A DNA stretch of 64,000 bases from Thalassospira lucentensis (GCF_001613805.1 NZ_LPVY01000008.1:229787-293786), one strand, 5' to 3'; positions 7,760 to 17,628 are shown, counted from the stretch's first letter. Numbers and translations are program-made. Notes: generated from the sequence alone by a model not told the origin.

Positions 7760-10471
7760 ATGCTCGGCGTAATTGCCCGGAAAATTTTCGGTTCAGCTAA
7801 CGATCGTGAAGTCAAAGCCCTGCGGGCCACGGTCGAGCAAGTCAATGCCCTGGAACCCGAAGTCGAAAAGCTTAGTGACGACGAACTGCGCGCCCGTACC
7901 GATTGGCTGCGCGAACGTCTGTCGAAGGGCGAGACTCTGAAGGATATTCTTCCTGATGCATTTGCCACCGTCCGCGAGGCGGCCAAGCGTGTGCGCGGCG
8001 AACGTCATTACGATGTCCAGCTTATGGGCGGCATGGTTCTGACACTTGGCAAGATCGCCGAGATGAAAACCGGTGAAGGTAAAACGCTTGTTTCGACCCT
8101 TCCGGTTTATCTGAACGCGATTGAAGGCAAGGGTGTTCACGTTGTTACGGTCAACGATTACCTTGCGCGTCGTGACGCGGAATGGATGGGGCAGGTATAC
8201 GGCTTCCTGGGTCTTAGCGTTGGCGTGATCATGCATGGCATGACCGATGACCAGCGTCGTTCGGCCTATGCGTGCGACATTACCTATGCCACCAATAACG
8301 AGCTGGGCTTTGATTATCTGCGCGATAACATGAAGTTCCGCCTTGAAGACATGGTGCAGCGCCCGTTCAACTTTGCCATCGTCGATGAGGTTGACAGCAT
8401 CCTGATCGACGAAGCGCGTACCCCGCTGATCATTTCCGGCCCGGCCGAAGACAGTTCGGAGCTGTATCGCGCGATTGATGCGTTGATCCCGAAACTGACC
8501 GAGGACGATTACGAGAAGGATGAAAAGGCACGCGCCGTCACCCTGACCGAAGATGGTACCGAGAATGCCGAACAGCTTTTGCAGCAGATGGGCATCCTGA
8601 CGGAAGGCACGCTTTATGACGTGGCCAACGTGCATCTGGTGCACCACGTCAATCAGGCGCTGAAGGCGCACAAGCTGTTCCAGAAGGATACCGATTACAT
8701 CGTCAAGGACGACAAGGTCGTGATCATTGACGAGTTCACGGGGCGTATGATGGAAGGCCGCCGTTATTCCGATGGCCTGCATCAGGCACTGGAAGCCAAG
8801 GAAAAGGTCAAGATCCAGAACGAAAACCAGACTCTGGCCTCGATCACCTTCCAGAACTATTTCCGTCTTTACCCGACGCTTGCGGGGATGACCGGTACGG
8901 CAATAACGGAAGCCGAAGAGTTCGAGGAAATCTATAACCTTCAGGTTGTTGAAATCCCGACCCATCGCCCGATTGCCCGTAAAGACGCCGATGATGAAAT
9001 TTATCGGACGGCCAAGGAAAAATGGAACGCGATTGCCGATCTTCTGGAAGATTGCCATAAGCGCGGCCAGCCGGCCCTTGTCGGCACGGTTTCGATTGAA
9101 AAATCGGAAATTCTTGGCGCGTTGCTGAAAGAACGCAAAATCCCGCACGAGGTCCTGAACGCCAAGCAGCATGAACGCGAAGCGTTCATCGTGGCACAGG
9201 CCGGTGCGCCGGGCGCGATCACGATTGCAACCAACATGGCCGGTCGCGGGACTGACATCAAACTTGGCGGCAACGTTGAAATGCGTGCCGAGATCGAGCT
9301 TGCCAATATCGACGACGATGCAAAGCGTGCCGAGGGGATCGAGCGGATCAAGGCCGAAGTGAAGGCCGATCAGCAGAAGGTTCTGGATGCCGGTGGTCTG
9401 TTCGTGATCGGTACCGAACGCCATGAGTCGCGTCGTGTCGATAACCAGCTTCGCGGCCGTTCCGGTCGTCAGGGTGACCCGGGTGGTTCGAAATTCTTCC
9501 TGTCGCTTGAAGATGACCTGATGCGTATTTTCGGGTCCGAGCGTATGGACGGGATGCTTCAGAAGCTTGGCCTTCAGGAAGGCGAGGCGATCTATCACCC
9601 GTGGATCAACAAGGCGCTTGAAAAGGCACAGCAGAAGGTCGAGGCGCGCAACTTCGACATTCGTAAGAACGTGCTGAAATTTGATGACGTCATGAATGAC
9701 CAGCGTAAGGTCATTTATGAACAGCGCCGCGATCTGATGCAGGCCAAGCATGTTGCCGAAGATGTGGCCGACATGCGCAGCGAAGTCGTCGAAGACCTCG
9801 TGACCAAATACTGCCCGGAAAAGGTTTATCCGGAACAGTGGGAAGCGGCCAGCCTGCATGAAGAATGCACGCGTCTGTTTGGCCTTGATCTTCCGGTGAC
9901 CGACTGGGTCAAGGAAGAAGGGATTGATGTCGAAGTCATGCGCGAGCGGATCGAGCAGGCGGTTGAAAGCAAGATGGCAGCCAAGGTTGCCAATTATGGC
10001 GCCGATATCATGCGCCAGGTCGAAAAGAGCCTTGTTCTTCAGCTGCTGGATCAGACCTGGAAAGAGCATCTTCTGGCGCTTGATCACCTGCGTCAGGGCA
10101 TTGGTCTTCGCGCCTATGGCCAGCGCGATCCGTTAAACGAGTTCAAGCGCGAGGCGTTCAACCTGTTTGAAGGCATGCTGGTGACATTGCGTGAACGTGT
10201 GACCCAGATGCTGTCGCATGTTGAATTGCAGTCCACCCCACGCCCGGAAGACCTTGAACCACGCCGCGCACCGCAGGAAATGCACGAAAATCACCCGGAA
10301 CCCGAAACCATGGCGGGTGAAAGTGGTGACAGTGCAACGGTCCATTCGCGTGCGGCATCGGGCAATGTTGACCCCAACGATCCATCGACATGGGGCCGTG
10401 TTGCACGAAACGCCGCATGTCCGTGCGGATCGGGTAAAAAGTACAAGCATTGCCACGGTCAGCTGGCGTAA
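7760..10471 (+). CDS. secA: Preprotein translocase ATPase SecA
   Basis: 903 residues from the ATG at 7760, which has AGGA eight bases upstream; a TTG at 7742 would add six residues and is less likely. SecA pushes unfolded preproteins through SecYEG with ATP. Visible motifs: Walker A MKTGEGKT at 102-109, DEVD near 209 (Walker B), [14 protein letters not shown] (motor motif) and the C-terminal zinc-binding [14 protein letters not shown] that binds SecB and ribosomes. The length and all domains look intact. The gene ends at an intrinsic terminator, so it appears monocistronic. Product is universal and the identification is certain. Confidence 0.99.
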   Translation: MLGVIARKIFGSANDREVKALRATVEQVNALEPEVEKLSDDELRARTDWLRERLSKGETLKDILPDAFATVREAAKRVRGERHYDVQLMGGMVLTLGKIAEMKTGEGKTLVSTLPVYLNAIEGKGVHVVTVNDYLARRDAEWMGQVYGFLGLSVGVIMHGMTDDQRRSAYACDITYATNNELGFDYLRDNMKFRLEDMVQRPFNFAIVDEVDSILIDEARTPLIISGPAEDSSELYRAIDALIPKLTEDDYEKDEKARAVTLTEDGTENAEQLLQQMGILTEGTLYDVANVHLVHHVNQALKAHKLFQKDTDYIVKDDKVVIIDEFTGRMMEGRRYSDGLHQALEAKEKVKIQNENQTLASITFQNYFRLYPTLAGMTGTAITEAEEFEEIYNLQVVEIPTHRPIARKDADDEIYRTAKEKWNAIADLLEDCHKRGQPALVGTVSIEKSEILGALLKERKIPHEVLNAKQHEREAFIVAQAGAPGAITIATNMAGRGTDIKLGGNVEMRAEIELANIDDDAKRAEGIERIKAEVKADQQKVLDAGGLFVIGTERHESRRVDNQLRGRSGRQGDPGGSKFFLSLEDDLMRIFGSERMDGMLQKLGLQEGEAIYHPWINKALEKAQQKVEARNFDIRKNVLKFDDVMNDQRKVIYEQRRDLMQAKHVAEDVADMRSEVVEDLVTKYCPEKVYPEQWEAASLHEECTRLFGLDLPVTDWVKEEGIDVEVMRERIEQAVESKMAAKVANYGADIMRQVEKSLVLQLLDQTWKEHLLALDHLRQGIGLRAYGQRDPLNEFKREAFNLFEGMLVTLRERVTQMLSHVELQSTPRPEDLEPRRAPQEMHENHPEPETMAGESGDSATVHSRAASGNVDPNDPSTWGRVARNAACPCGSGKKYKHCHGQLA

Positions 10472-10495
10472 GCCAATCTATGTGGGTTTGATTTG

Positions 10496-10530
10496 CAAAA
10501 CGCGTCGTTTTAAACGGCGCGTTTTGTTTT
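10496..10530 (+). terminator. secA intrinsic terminator
   Basis: A long stem (left arm 10496-10509, right arm 10512-10525, one G-U type mismatch) built on AAAACGCG/CGCGTTTT is followed by GTTTT. It lies 25 bp after the secA stop. Confidence 0.85.
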
Positions 10531-10553
10531 ATGACCGGGGTTTTATGCGCTTG

Positions 10554-11429
10554 TTACTGTGTCGAAAGTAATGGCGCAGTTTGCATCTTTCGTGCGGCCA
10601 GAAATTCCAGAATGGGATTCAGCACGGCCCGGTTTTCTGTCAGGATGCTGCCGAGTGCAATCAGGGTTCCGGCATGGCCGGTGTCGTCGATTTCAATCAG
10701 TTTTGCATCCGGGGCAAGTTCCGCCAAGCGGCGGGAATTGCGGGGGTAGACCGTATGATCACGCGTACCCGTGATCAGAAGCATCGGCGGCATGTGTGAC
10801 AGGTCCTGTTCGACCGGCTGGCTTTGGGCAGCAGGGGTTTCGCCAAAGGCAATCCGGGTTGCCTTAACATCGTAGGGATAGAAATCATAAGGGCCGGAAA
10901 GCCCGATGATGCCTGCAATGTCGTTAGACGACATGCCCACAGATGCCAGATAGGACTGATCGGCCACCAGTTGAACCGCGTTATAGGCACCGGCGGAATG
11001 ACCAGCCAATATCATCGGGATTGTGGTGATGCGGTCGGGATGTTGATTGCCGTACTGCTTCATGAAGGCGAGTGCCCTGGCGCCGTCTTCGATAAATTCG
11101 GGGAAACGGATTTGGGGCACCAGCCGGTAATCGGGGATGGCCACCGCGTAGCCCATATCGGTAAAGCGTTTGGCGACGAAGGCGTATTTTGCCTTGTCAC
11201 CCGAATCCCACGATCCGCCATAAAACCAGACGATCAGGGGGGCCGGTTTTGAGCGGTCAGGCGGCAGATAGAGATCAAGTTTCTGGCGTTCATCATCGCC
11301 GTATCGCAGGTCGGCAACAGTCGGGTGATAGTCCCCTGCCTGCAGGTGATTGAATGCGGCGAGTTTGTCGCAGGCCGCCAGAAACAGGGCTGCGATCAGG
11401 GCATTTGCCGTTAGTTTGAGTACGCGCAT
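10554..11429 (-). CDS. Alpha/beta hydrolase lipoprotein (esterase-like)
   Basis: 291 residues from the ATG at 11429 (a GTG at 11435 would add two). The N-terminus is a lipoprotein signal with lipobox LFLAAC, Cys20 being the lipidated residue. The fold is an alpha/beta hydrolase of the hormone-sensitive-lipase/acetyl-esterase type: oxyanion-hole segment WFYGGSW, nucleophile elbow GHSAG with Ser145, and likely acid Asp224 (GTRDHTVY) and His252 (DTGHAG). All three catalytic residues are present. The enzyme is probably membrane-anchored in the periplasm and hydrolyses a carboxylic ester; the substrate is unknown. It is convergent with secA and divergent from the ankyrin gene. Confidence 0.85.
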   Translation of the reverse strand: MRVLKLTANALIAALFLAACDKLAAFNHLQAGDYHPTVADLRYGDDERQKLDLYLPPDRSKPAPLIVWFYGGSWDSGDKAKYAFVAKRFTDMGYAVAIPDYRLVPQIRFPEFIEDGARALAFMKQYGNQHPDRITTIPMILAGHSAGAYNAVQLVADQSYLASVGMSSNDIAGIIGLSGPYDFYPYDVKATRIAFGETPAAQSQPVEQDLSHMPPMLLITGTRDHTVYPRNSRRLAELAPDAKLIEIDDTGHAGTLIALGSILTENRAVLNPILEFLAARKMQTAPLLSTQ

Positions 11430-11521
11430 TGTCACCGTAAAACAGATATTATCGATTTGGATTTAAAGCTTATACGCGAAAGCCCGCCATCGGGATTTGT
11501 TTCATTTCAAGGGTGTTAGAC

Positions 11522-13015
11522 GTGCATCGCAGTTCGGGTTTGATGACTTTGGCAAGAACACTGGTTGTGATGCCGGTTCTGATCGTCTTTTCATCTGCGG
11601 CATTCGCAGACAATGACAATGAGGCTTATGAAGCCGCGATTGCCGGTATGACACAAAATCCGCAAGCCGCAGAAAAGGCGGTTAAGGGCCGGTCGGACGG
11701 TGTCGGATTGCTGGACCGGATGTTGTTTTTATACGCGTTTAAGGACCAGAGCCCGGCACGTGATCGTGAAATCGCTGCCTTGCAAGACCGCGTCAATGAA
11801 GACGTCATTCCGTTGACTGACGAGCTGGAACGCAGTGTGCTGGGGGACTTGCAAAGCTTTGACGGATCAATTGAAAGCCTGTTGCCGACGATCACGCTGG
11901 CGTCGAGCAGCGGTTATGCGAATACGGATTCCGCGTTTTACGCCATTCCCTGTGCGATTTTGCAGCGACAGCCGGGGCTTCTAGATGCAACCCGACCGAC
12001 ATGGGGCGGCAATCGCGACAATTTCATGCCGCGTTCGGGGTGCCAATGGGGGCGCGGGGTGGTTGCGGGCTATCCAACCGCGCTGATGAATGCCTATGCT
12101 GACGCGGCTTATCTGGCCAGTGGGGATATGTTTGCCCCGGAAAACGGAACGATACGTTTTGCGCATATGGCAGGGCAAAGTCACGATCTTGAGATGGCGA
12201 TGCTAAAGCCTGATGAATTGCCGTCTGCCCCCACGGGATCGCGTAAACCGTTCGAGGTCTGGTCGTATCTTTCGCCCGCCAACCGGGATGTTTTCAACGC
12301 GATTGAAGCCGCGCGGATACCGGCGCAGGATGCGTTGATTACCTATTGGGTTTCACGCGGCGAAAGCCGGGATATGGCAGTTAAAATCGCCCGCGATACC
12401 CTGTTTTCCGTGGTGTATGGGGCCGATTGCGATACGCCGGTACCGGTTGATGCGATGCGTGTGATGTTAATCGAAAACCGCCCGGTTGCGGATATCGTGG
12501 CGATGGCAACGCGCGGTGCGGGGCAGGATGGAAACCTGTTTGCCCGATGTGCGGCGTACGGGGGTATTGACCCGTTATTGCATGTTGCAGTGATGCGATC
12601 CGACAGTACGGAAATCCTCGATATTTTGTCGCAGAAGGGTTATCTCGCCGATATCGAGGCACGCAATGATTTTGGCAAAACCGCCTTGATGGCCGCTGCC
12701 CAGCAGGGCAACAGCCCAGCGGTAAGATGGTTGTTGGACAAGGGGGCGGATGTTCAGGCGCGGACAAATGCCACGGATAAATGGGAATATCCCCGCCATG
12801 GGGAACGAACAGCATTGCATTATGCCGCGGCGGCAGGGGAGGCTGCGGTCGTGAAGATGCTGATTGCGGCCGGGGCCAAGACCAATGCGGTTGATGATGA
12901 AGGATTTTCGGTGCGCGATTACCTGATCGGTCGGGAAGATTTGCCGGGGAATACGACGGTTTCAAGCGAAGATCGTGCGATGATTTTGCGATTGCTGGAC
13001 GGGCAAAAGGGTTGA
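11522..13015 (+). CDS. Exported ankyrin-repeat protein
   Basis: About 497 residues. I chose the GTG at 11522 because AAGGG lies eight bases upstream; a GTG at 11513 and an ATG at 11543 are alternatives. All give a signal peptide (hydrophobic LVVMPVLIVFSSAAFA-DN), so the product is exported. The central 300 residues match no family I know. The C-terminal part has two to three ankyrin repeats: DFGKTALMAAAQQGNSPAV, GERTALHYAAAAGEAAVVKM and a partial one. Ankyrin repeats bind other proteins. The gene precedes mutT by 59 bp but the link is probably chance. Partner and role unknown. Confidence 0.8.
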   Translation: MHRSSGLMTLARTLVVMPVLIVFSSAAFADNDNEAYEAAIAGMTQNPQAAEKAVKGRSDGVGLLDRMLFLYAFKDQSPARDREIAALQDRVNEDVIPLTDELERSVLGDLQSFDGSIESLLPTITLASSSGYANTDSAFYAIPCAILQRQPGLLDATRPTWGGNRDNFMPRSGCQWGRGVVAGYPTALMNAYADAAYLASGDMFAPENGTIRFAHMAGQSHDLEMAMLKPDELPSAPTGSRKPFEVWSYLSPANRDVFNAIEAARIPAQDALITYWVSRGESRDMAVKIARDTLFSVVYGADCDTPVPVDAMRVMLIENRPVADIVAMATRGAGQDGNLFARCAAYGGIDPLLHVAVMRSDSTEILDILSQKGYLADIEARNDFGKTALMAAAQQGNSPAVRWLLDKGADVQARTNATDKWEYPRHGERTALHYAAAAGEAAVVKMLIAAGAKTNAVDDEGFSVRDYLIGREDLPGNTTVSSEDRAMILRLLDGQKG

Positions 13016-13074
13016 GCCGATTTCGGTCAAATGCGGCACTTGGCGAAAGCAGACTTGCAGGATAAAACAATCGC

Positions 13075-13536
13075 ATGAGCATTCAGAATCCAGATAGAGG
13101 CTGCATGTCGGTGGACCTGCGGCAGGGGAAAATCCCGGAAAGAACGGTGTTTGTCAGTGCGGTTGCGCTGGTGGATGCAGATCATCGCGTGTTGATCGCC
13201 CAGCGCCCCGAAGGCAAATCGATGGCGGGGCTGTGGGAGTTTCCGGGCGGCAAGGTCGAGGCGGGCGAGACGCCGGAAATGGCATTGGTGCGCGAGCTTA
13301 AGGAAGAGCTTGGTATCGACATCACCGAAAGCTGTCTGGCACCTTTTACCTTTGCATCATTTACCTATGACGATTTCCATCTGATGATGCCGCTTTATCT
13401 GTGCCGGGTCTGGAAGGGGGAGATTACCCCGATGGAAGGCCAGCAGGTCAAATGGGTGCGCCCGATCCGGTTGGGTGATTATCCGATGCCGCCAGCCGAT
13501 GTGCCGCTGGTGGCAATGTTGCGCGATTTTCTGTGA
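13075..13536 (+). CDS. mutT: MutT-type Nudix hydrolase (8-oxo-dGTP diphosphatase)
   Basis: 153 residues from the ATG at 13075; an in-frame ATG at 13105 would shorten it by ten. The Nudix box is complete: G-x5-E-x7-REL-x-EELG in the segment starting GGKVEAGETPE. The preceding AGLWEFPGG and the following ITESCLAPFTFASFTYDDFHLMMPLY are characteristic of MutT proper, which removes oxidised guanine nucleotides from the pool. In many alphaproteobacteria mutT is next to argJ; here it is 9 kb away, beyond secA. Substrate is inferred from family. Confidence 0.9.
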   Translation: MSIQNPDRGCMSVDLRQGKIPERTVFVSAVALVDADHRVLIAQRPEGKSMAGLWEFPGGKVEAGETPEMALVRELKEELGIDITESCLAPFTFASFTYDDFHLMMPLYLCRVWKGEITPMEGQQVKWVRPIRLGDYPMPPADVPLVAMLRDFL

Positions 13537-13594
13537 CGATCCGGCTGGTGCCGCCGGTCGTATCAAATGAAGAATTCAAATTTGCGGGGTTGTG

Positions 13595-14356
13595 ATGTCT
13601 GAAGCGGTTCGGGCCTGTCTGATCATTATCGGCAATGAAATCCTTTCGGGGCGAACCCATGACAAGAACCTGCCCTATCTGGCGGAAGAACTGAACAAGC
13701 TTGGCATTCGGTTGGCCGAGACGCGGGTGATTCCCGACATCGAAACCACGATCATCGAAACGGTCAATGAGTGCCGGGCAAAGTTCGATTATGTCTTTAC
13801 CACCGGCGGCATTGGTCCGACCCATGATGATATTACATCACCCTGTGTTGCGCGGGCCTTCGGGGTCGAGATTGAACTGAATGCACAAGCGCATGAATTG
13901 CTGAAAAGCCATTATGAAAATCCGGCTGATCTGAACGAGGCGCGGCTTCGCATGGCGCATATTCCGGTCGGGGCAGAGCTGATTGATAATCCGATATCCA
14001 AGGCACCGGGTTTCCGGATGGAAAATGTCTATGTCATGGCCGGTGTGCCGATGATCATGCAGGCGATGTTCCAGGGGATCAAACATCAGCTGACCGGCGG
14101 GCGACCAATGGTTTCGCGGTCCATCGGGGGATATATCCCCGAAGGCACGATTGCCAAGGTGCTGGGCGAAATCCAGCATGATTTCCCCGATACCGATATC
14201 GGGTCCTATCCGTTCCTGCGTGAGGGAAAACTGGGCACGACGCTTGTGGTGCGGGGCGAAGAGGCCAAGGATGTCGATCTGGCATCCGAGCGCATCCGGG
14301 CTGCGATCATAGAGCAGGGCCGCGAGGTTATCGAGGATAGCGGCGCAGTTTCGTAA
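13595..14356 (+). CDS. CinA-type molybdopterin-binding (MoCF) domain protein
   Basis: 253 residues from the ATG at 13595; the adjacent GTG at 13592 is also possible. One MoCF_biosynth domain fills the first 175 residues: IIGNEILSGRTHDKN at the start and TTGGIGPTHDDIT are the classic family motifs. It lacks the C-terminal nicotinamide-mononucleotide amidase domain of full CinA, as usual for the short alphaproteobacterial form annotated as competence/damage-inducible protein A. Biochemical role of the short form is not established; a pyrophosphatase role on nucleotide cofactors is possible by analogy with CinA. Follows mutT by 58 bp and may be cotranscribed. Confidence 0.88.
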   Translation: MSEAVRACLIIIGNEILSGRTHDKNLPYLAEELNKLGIRLAETRVIPDIETTIIETVNECRAKFDYVFTTGGIGPTHDDITSPCVARAFGVEIELNAQAHELLKSHYENPADLNEARLRMAHIPVGAELIDNPISKAPGFRMENVYVMAGVPMIMQAMFQGIKHQLTGGRPMVSRSIGGYIPEGTIAKVLGEIQHDFPDTDIGSYPFLREGKLGTTLVVRGEEAKDVDLASERIRAAIIEQGREVIEDSGAVS

Positions 14357-14364
14357 CGCGTGGA

Positions 14365-14395
14365 TTGCGATTGATCATTTTGGCGATGCTATAAT
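14365..14395 (+). promoter_or_regulatory. Possible sigma-70-type promoter
   Basis: A perfect TATAAT (14390-14395) with TTGCGA 19 bp upstream (14365-14370). It lies 44 bp before the small membrane protein start at 14439. The spacing is slightly long, so this is tentative. Confidence 0.35.
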
Positions 14396-14438
14396 TCCGG
14401 CTATGACAATCCGATGATGTCGCGTTGGAGGAACCAGC

Positions 14439-14780
14439 ATGACGGGCAAGTCAAACGACACGGATGAAATTCGTAACAGCAAGGCTGCGCGCGAAGCCCG
14501 TTCCATTATCAAGTTCATGATCGAACATACCGCCTATGGCGGGTTCGGTGCGCTGGTATTTGGTGCCTTGGTGCTGTTTTTTGACATTGGCGGGATTTAC
14601 AGCCTTGCCATGGCATCACGTGATGCGCCGATCTTTATCATGCTGCTGTTTTTCGGGTTGTTCATCACGTTTGGCGGTATCAGCCTTGGCATCGGAATCA
14701 TGAATTTGGGCGGGTTTTCCGATAATGACAGCTATGACGACGAACGAAAAAAGCATCGTGATGATCGGAACGGATCATAA
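14439..14780 (+). CDS. Small membrane protein, two transmembrane segments
   Basis: 113 residues. The N-terminal 25 are polar and cytosolic in appearance. Two hydrophobic helices follow, about 33-55 and 66-92 (FIMLLFFGLFITFGGISLGIGIM), then a very acidic/basic tail (DNDSYDDERKKHRDD). The ATG at 14439 has a strong GGAGGAAC site. I recognise no family. It ends at a bidirectional terminator shared with the convergent small gene 14829-15080, which is also a two-helix membrane protein but not clearly related. Confidence 0.7.
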   Translation: MTGKSNDTDEIRNSKAAREARSIIKFMIEHTAYGGFGALVFGALVLFFDIGGIYSLAMASRDAPIFIMLLFFGLFITFGGISLGIGIMNLGGFSDNDSYDDERKKHRDDRNGS

Positions 14781-14809
14781 AAAAGGCGCTGATGATTTCA
14801 GCGCCTTTT
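14781..14809. terminator. Bidirectional intrinsic terminator
   Basis: A 12-bp perfect stem (AAAAGGCGCTGA at 14781-14792 with 14798-14809) whose outer arms are A4 and T4. It lies between two convergent membrane-protein genes. Confidence 0.85.
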
Positions 14810-14828
14810 GCCATCTAGCGAACCGCGA

Positions 14829-15080
14829 TCAGGGCCGGTCCGCACCACTGCGCGAACGCAGTATTTTGGCGATGATCATGCCACCGATCCAGAATGCCAG
14901 CGGCACGACAAAGATATAGTCAAACATCGGGTGCGTGGTATCGCCCCCGGAAATTGCCAGAATGTAACCAACCCACGCCGCGGTCAGAAGATAGCCCATG
15001 ATCTTGAAGTAATGACCATTGGGCAGGCCTTTTTTTGCGGGTTGTTCGGGGTTGGTTGGTTGGCCTTTATCGGCGGTCAT
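14829..15080 (-). CDS. Small membrane protein downstream of bluB
   Basis: 83 residues with a polar N-terminus (MTADKGQPTNPEQPAKKG) and two hydrophobic helices (about 27-45 and 52-72). No family recognised. The ATG at 15080 has a GGAAA site. It starts 29 bp after the bluB stop on the same strand and is probably cotranscribed, but nothing in it suggests cobalamin chemistry. Confidence 0.65.
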   Translation of the reverse strand: MTADKGQPTNPEQPAKKGLPNGHYFKIMGYLLTAAWVGYILAISGGDTTHPMFDYIFVVPLAFWIGGMIIAKILRSRSGADRP

Positions 15081-15109
15081 CGGGATTTCCTTTGATGATC
15101 GGATTTGGG

Positions 15110-15799
15110 TTAGCGTTCAAGCGTCAGGTCAGCGGGATTGATGCGATCCTGCCAGCCCTCGCGGACGAGTTCGGGAACGACGTGGTCTTCTTCAGGATAG
15201 CCGATGCACAGATAGGCAATCAGTCGCCAATGTGATGGGACTTCAAGCGCTTTGAGAACGGTTTCGGGTTCAAGGATCGAGACCCAGCCGACCCCGATGC
15301 CCTTGACGCGCGCGGCCAGCCACAAAAGCTGTACGGCGGCGACGGCAGAATAATCGAGCATTTCGGGCATGGTTTTGCGGCCCAATCCCATGCCAGCCTC
15401 GGTTTCCTCGTCGGCGAAGACGGCGAGCTGCACGGGGGCCTGATCCATGCCCTGCAATTTCAGGGACGCATAAAGTCTGGCACGTTCGCCGTGATAGTCG
15501 TTGAGCGCCTGCTGATTGGCGCGTTCAAAACTGTCGCGGATGGCCTGGCGGCGGTCGGGATCGTTGACCTTTACAAAACGCCATGGCTGAGAATTGCCGA
15601 CAGACGGGGCAAGGCAGGCTTCCTTGATCAGGTCATCAATATCGGCCCTGGGGATCGGGTCGGTGCGAAAACGCCGCACGTCACGACGCCACAAAAGCAG
15701 ATCGATGAACTGCTTTTGAAAGGTGCGATCAAACACCGGCGGGGTTAGTGTATCTGTCGCGTCGGGCGTATCGGGCGCATCGCGATCGGATTGGGTCAT
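15110..15799 (-). CDS. bluB: 5,6-dimethylbenzimidazole synthase BluB
   Basis: 229 residues of the flavin nitroreductase fold. BluB cannibalises reduced FMN with oxygen to make the lower ligand of vitamin B12. Diagnostic segments are LWRRDVRRFRTDPIP, EACLAPSVGNSQPWRFV, the ERANQQALNDYHGERARLYASLKLQ stretch split over 90-115, GLGRKTMPEMLDYS, and VGWVSILEP. This pattern separates BluB from ordinary nitroreductases. The N-terminal 25 residues are a low-complexity extension. No cobalamin riboswitch is evident in the 100 bp upstream. Other cobalamin genes are absent from the window, so the gene stands alone apart from the small membrane protein behind it. Confidence 0.93.
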   Translation of the reverse strand: MTQSDRDAPDTPDATDTLTPPVFDRTFQKQFIDLLLWRRDVRRFRTDPIPRADIDDLIKEACLAPSVGNSQPWRFVKVNDPDRRQAIRDSFERANQQALNDYHGERARLYASLKLQGMDQAPVQLAVFADEETEAGMGLGRKTMPEMLDYSAVAAVQLLWLAARVKGIGVGWVSILEPETVLKALEVPSHWRLIAYLCIGYPEEDHVVPELVREGWQDRINPADLTLER

Positions 15800-15901
15800 G
15801 GCGTGAACCTGCTGGTCTTGGCGGTTTCGAATTCTTTGTGCACCCTAACCGGACAGGGATGTAACGCCAAGCCACAAGATATCAGCAAGGGGCGGAAAAC
15901 A

Positions 15902-17305
15902 TCAGAAATCGAAATGGATCGTCATCAGGCCAGAAAGATTGTTGTGTTCGGTTTCGAAGGTCAGTTTTCGCTGTACCTCGAGGCTTATCTGACCGGGAAT
16001 GCCACCCCAGTTATGGGTGATGCCACCCCCCATTTGCGAATAGGTGCTGGTATTTTCACTTGTCACGTAGGGGCTCAGGACCCCGTAGCCATAGGGCAAT
16101 TCCGAACGCAGACTGAGTTCCGACCTTATACCCTCGACCGCATCGGAATTTGGTGAAAATTCGCGGAAGCCTTCGACGGATGCCCCGATCTGCCATGGGT
16201 CATAGGCATATTCGGTGCCGGCAAAGTAGCGGCGATTGGTTGAACGACCATAACCCTGGTTCATCAGGGTGATAGCCTGATCCTGGCCAGCAAAGGGCAC
16301 AAGGCGATGATCGCCCAGAACAAGGTTATAGCGTGCCTCGGCGGTGCTATCGAAAATCTGGTTCAAGGCCGTGCGTGCCGGCACCAGTGATCCGTCGACC
16401 GCGCGTGCGCTTTCAAATTCCTCGCGGGCGGTGATGATATCCCCGTCGAGGCTGAGCGTGACGGGTAGAAAGCCGAGATCATATTCCGTGCCGAAGCCGA
16501 TGGAGCTCGACAATGTAGAACTGTCGAGATTTTCGGCATAGCTGAGATCATCCGAACCGCCATTGAGTGCGGATTGGGTGATGGTGCTGCTGCCAATTCC
16601 GATGCTGCCGCGAATATTCAGCCATTCGGTCATGCGCGATACAAAATAGGGGGAAAATGTAACGTTGTTTTCCCGGTATAAAACCTGCCTTGCGGCGGCT
16701 TCGCTCAGCGTGCTGCCCCAACCGACACCAAGTCCGATAATCAGGCTGTCATCAACCTGATAATCGACCCCGGTATCAATCGAGATGACATCGCCGCTGA
16801 GGTTCGGGTTGTAACCGGTATCGGCAATGCGATTCTCGATATTCGTCTGGCTGCCATGGACCCACATGTTGATGGGCGTGGCCCGACGGCGTGCCTGATT
16901 CGGGAAGGTGCCATTCGCCGTATCGAAATCAAGTTTCTTGGCAATTGATGCCAAAGCGGACCGGCCGCCAAATGTTTCGATGGTTGTTGCATCACCGGTG
17001 CCAAGCGCAAGTGCATTTGGCGGCTGGGCCGGGGCAGGAATCGAATTATCGAGAAAAAGAGGCCCGATTGTGCTTCCGACGAGATCTTTTTCCATCTTGT
17101 CATAGAGGCGATTGAGGTGGCGTTGCTGGTTGGCCGACCGGTTGATTGTCTCACTTCGCAGGATCGGAGCGTCAAGACGGCTGGAGCCGTCATCTTCGGC
17201 GTTGGCATGGGGAATGATTTCGTGGCGCAACAACAGGCCAAGCATGGCAAGCGCCAGACATGCTGAAATAGCCAGTGAAATGTACCTGTGCCTCTTCACG
17301 GTCAA
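15902..17305 (-). CDS. Autotransporter-type beta-barrel outer-membrane protein
   Basis: About 467 residues from a TTG at 17305; the frame is open to another TTG at 17386, and neither has a strong ribosome-binding site. A basic N-region (KRHR) and hydrophobic core (ISLAISACLALAMLGLLL) form a signal peptide or anchor. The C-terminal 280 residues have the alternating aromatic and polar strands of an autotransporter barrel, beginning near INMWVHGSQTN, and end in Phe (MTIHFDF), the signal read by the BAM complex. Between them is only about 120 residues, too short for a normal passenger. It is therefore a passenger-less barrel, possibly with a short helical plug. Role unknown. Confidence 0.75.
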   Translation of the reverse strand: MTVKRHRYISLAISACLALAMLGLLLRHEIIPHANAEDDGSSRLDAPILRSETINRSANQQRHLNRLYDKMEKDLVGSTIGPLFLDNSIPAPAQPPNALALGTGDATTIETFGGRSALASIAKKLDFDTANGTFPNQARRRATPINMWVHGSQTNIENRIADTGYNPNLSGDVISIDTGVDYQVDDSLIIGLGVGWGSTLSEAAARQVLYRENNVTFSPYFVSRMTEWLNIRGSIGIGSSTITQSALNGGSDDLSYAENLDSSTLSSSIGFGTEYDLGFLPVTLSLDGDIITAREEFESARAVDGSLVPARTALNQIFDSTAEARYNLVLGDHRLVPFAGQDQAITLMNQGYGRSTNRRYFAGTEYAYDPWQIGASVEGFREFSPNSDAVEGIRSELSLRSELPYGYGVLSPYVTSENTSTYSQMGGGITHNWGGIPGQISLEVQRKLTFETEHNNLSGLMTIHFDF

Positions 17306-17539
17306 CCGGATCGCCTGTTGGATTCCTTTGGGATCGTTGCAACCTTGCCGGGGAAAAATGGGGGTAATGTGGTGAAAGACAGGCAATTATGTCGCAATGC
17401 CGCATTCGCTATTATGCAGGTACCACCCATGTCGGGCTTACCGGGATTGGCAAAATCGGGCATTCCGGTATTGCGCCGTTTTTAAAGCCGCGCTAGAACC
17501 CTGTTCTGCCGGTTGGAACTCCAGCCTTGTGAGCGCTTT

Positions 17540-17628
17540 GCGGGCGTGGCGAAATTGGTATACGCAGCGGACTTAAAATCCGCCGGTCCTTAAAGACCTT
17601 GCCGGTTCAAGTCCGGCCGCCCGCACCA
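17540..17628 (+). tRNA. tRNA-Leu, anticodon UAA
   Basis: Complete cloverleaf: acceptor GCGGGCG pairs with CGCCCGC, then A discriminator and an encoded CCA end. The anticodon stem GCGGA/TCCGC encloses the loop CTTAAAA, giving anticodon UAA. There is a class II long variable arm (GGTCCTTAAAGACC) and a T-arm with GGTTCAAGTCC. It reads UUA (and UUG by wobble). It lies divergently behind the autotransporter gene; no integrated element follows. Confidence 0.97.

Noticed and set aside
7793..10087. A long (764-codon) open frame antisense to secA
   Set aside because: Its product has no recognisable domains, and it lies entirely within secA, whose identity is certain. Long antisense frames are common over codon-biased genes.
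15800..15901. A cobalamin riboswitch ahead of bluB
   Set aside because: The gap is only about 100 bp and shows none of the conserved B12-box elements that I would expect.
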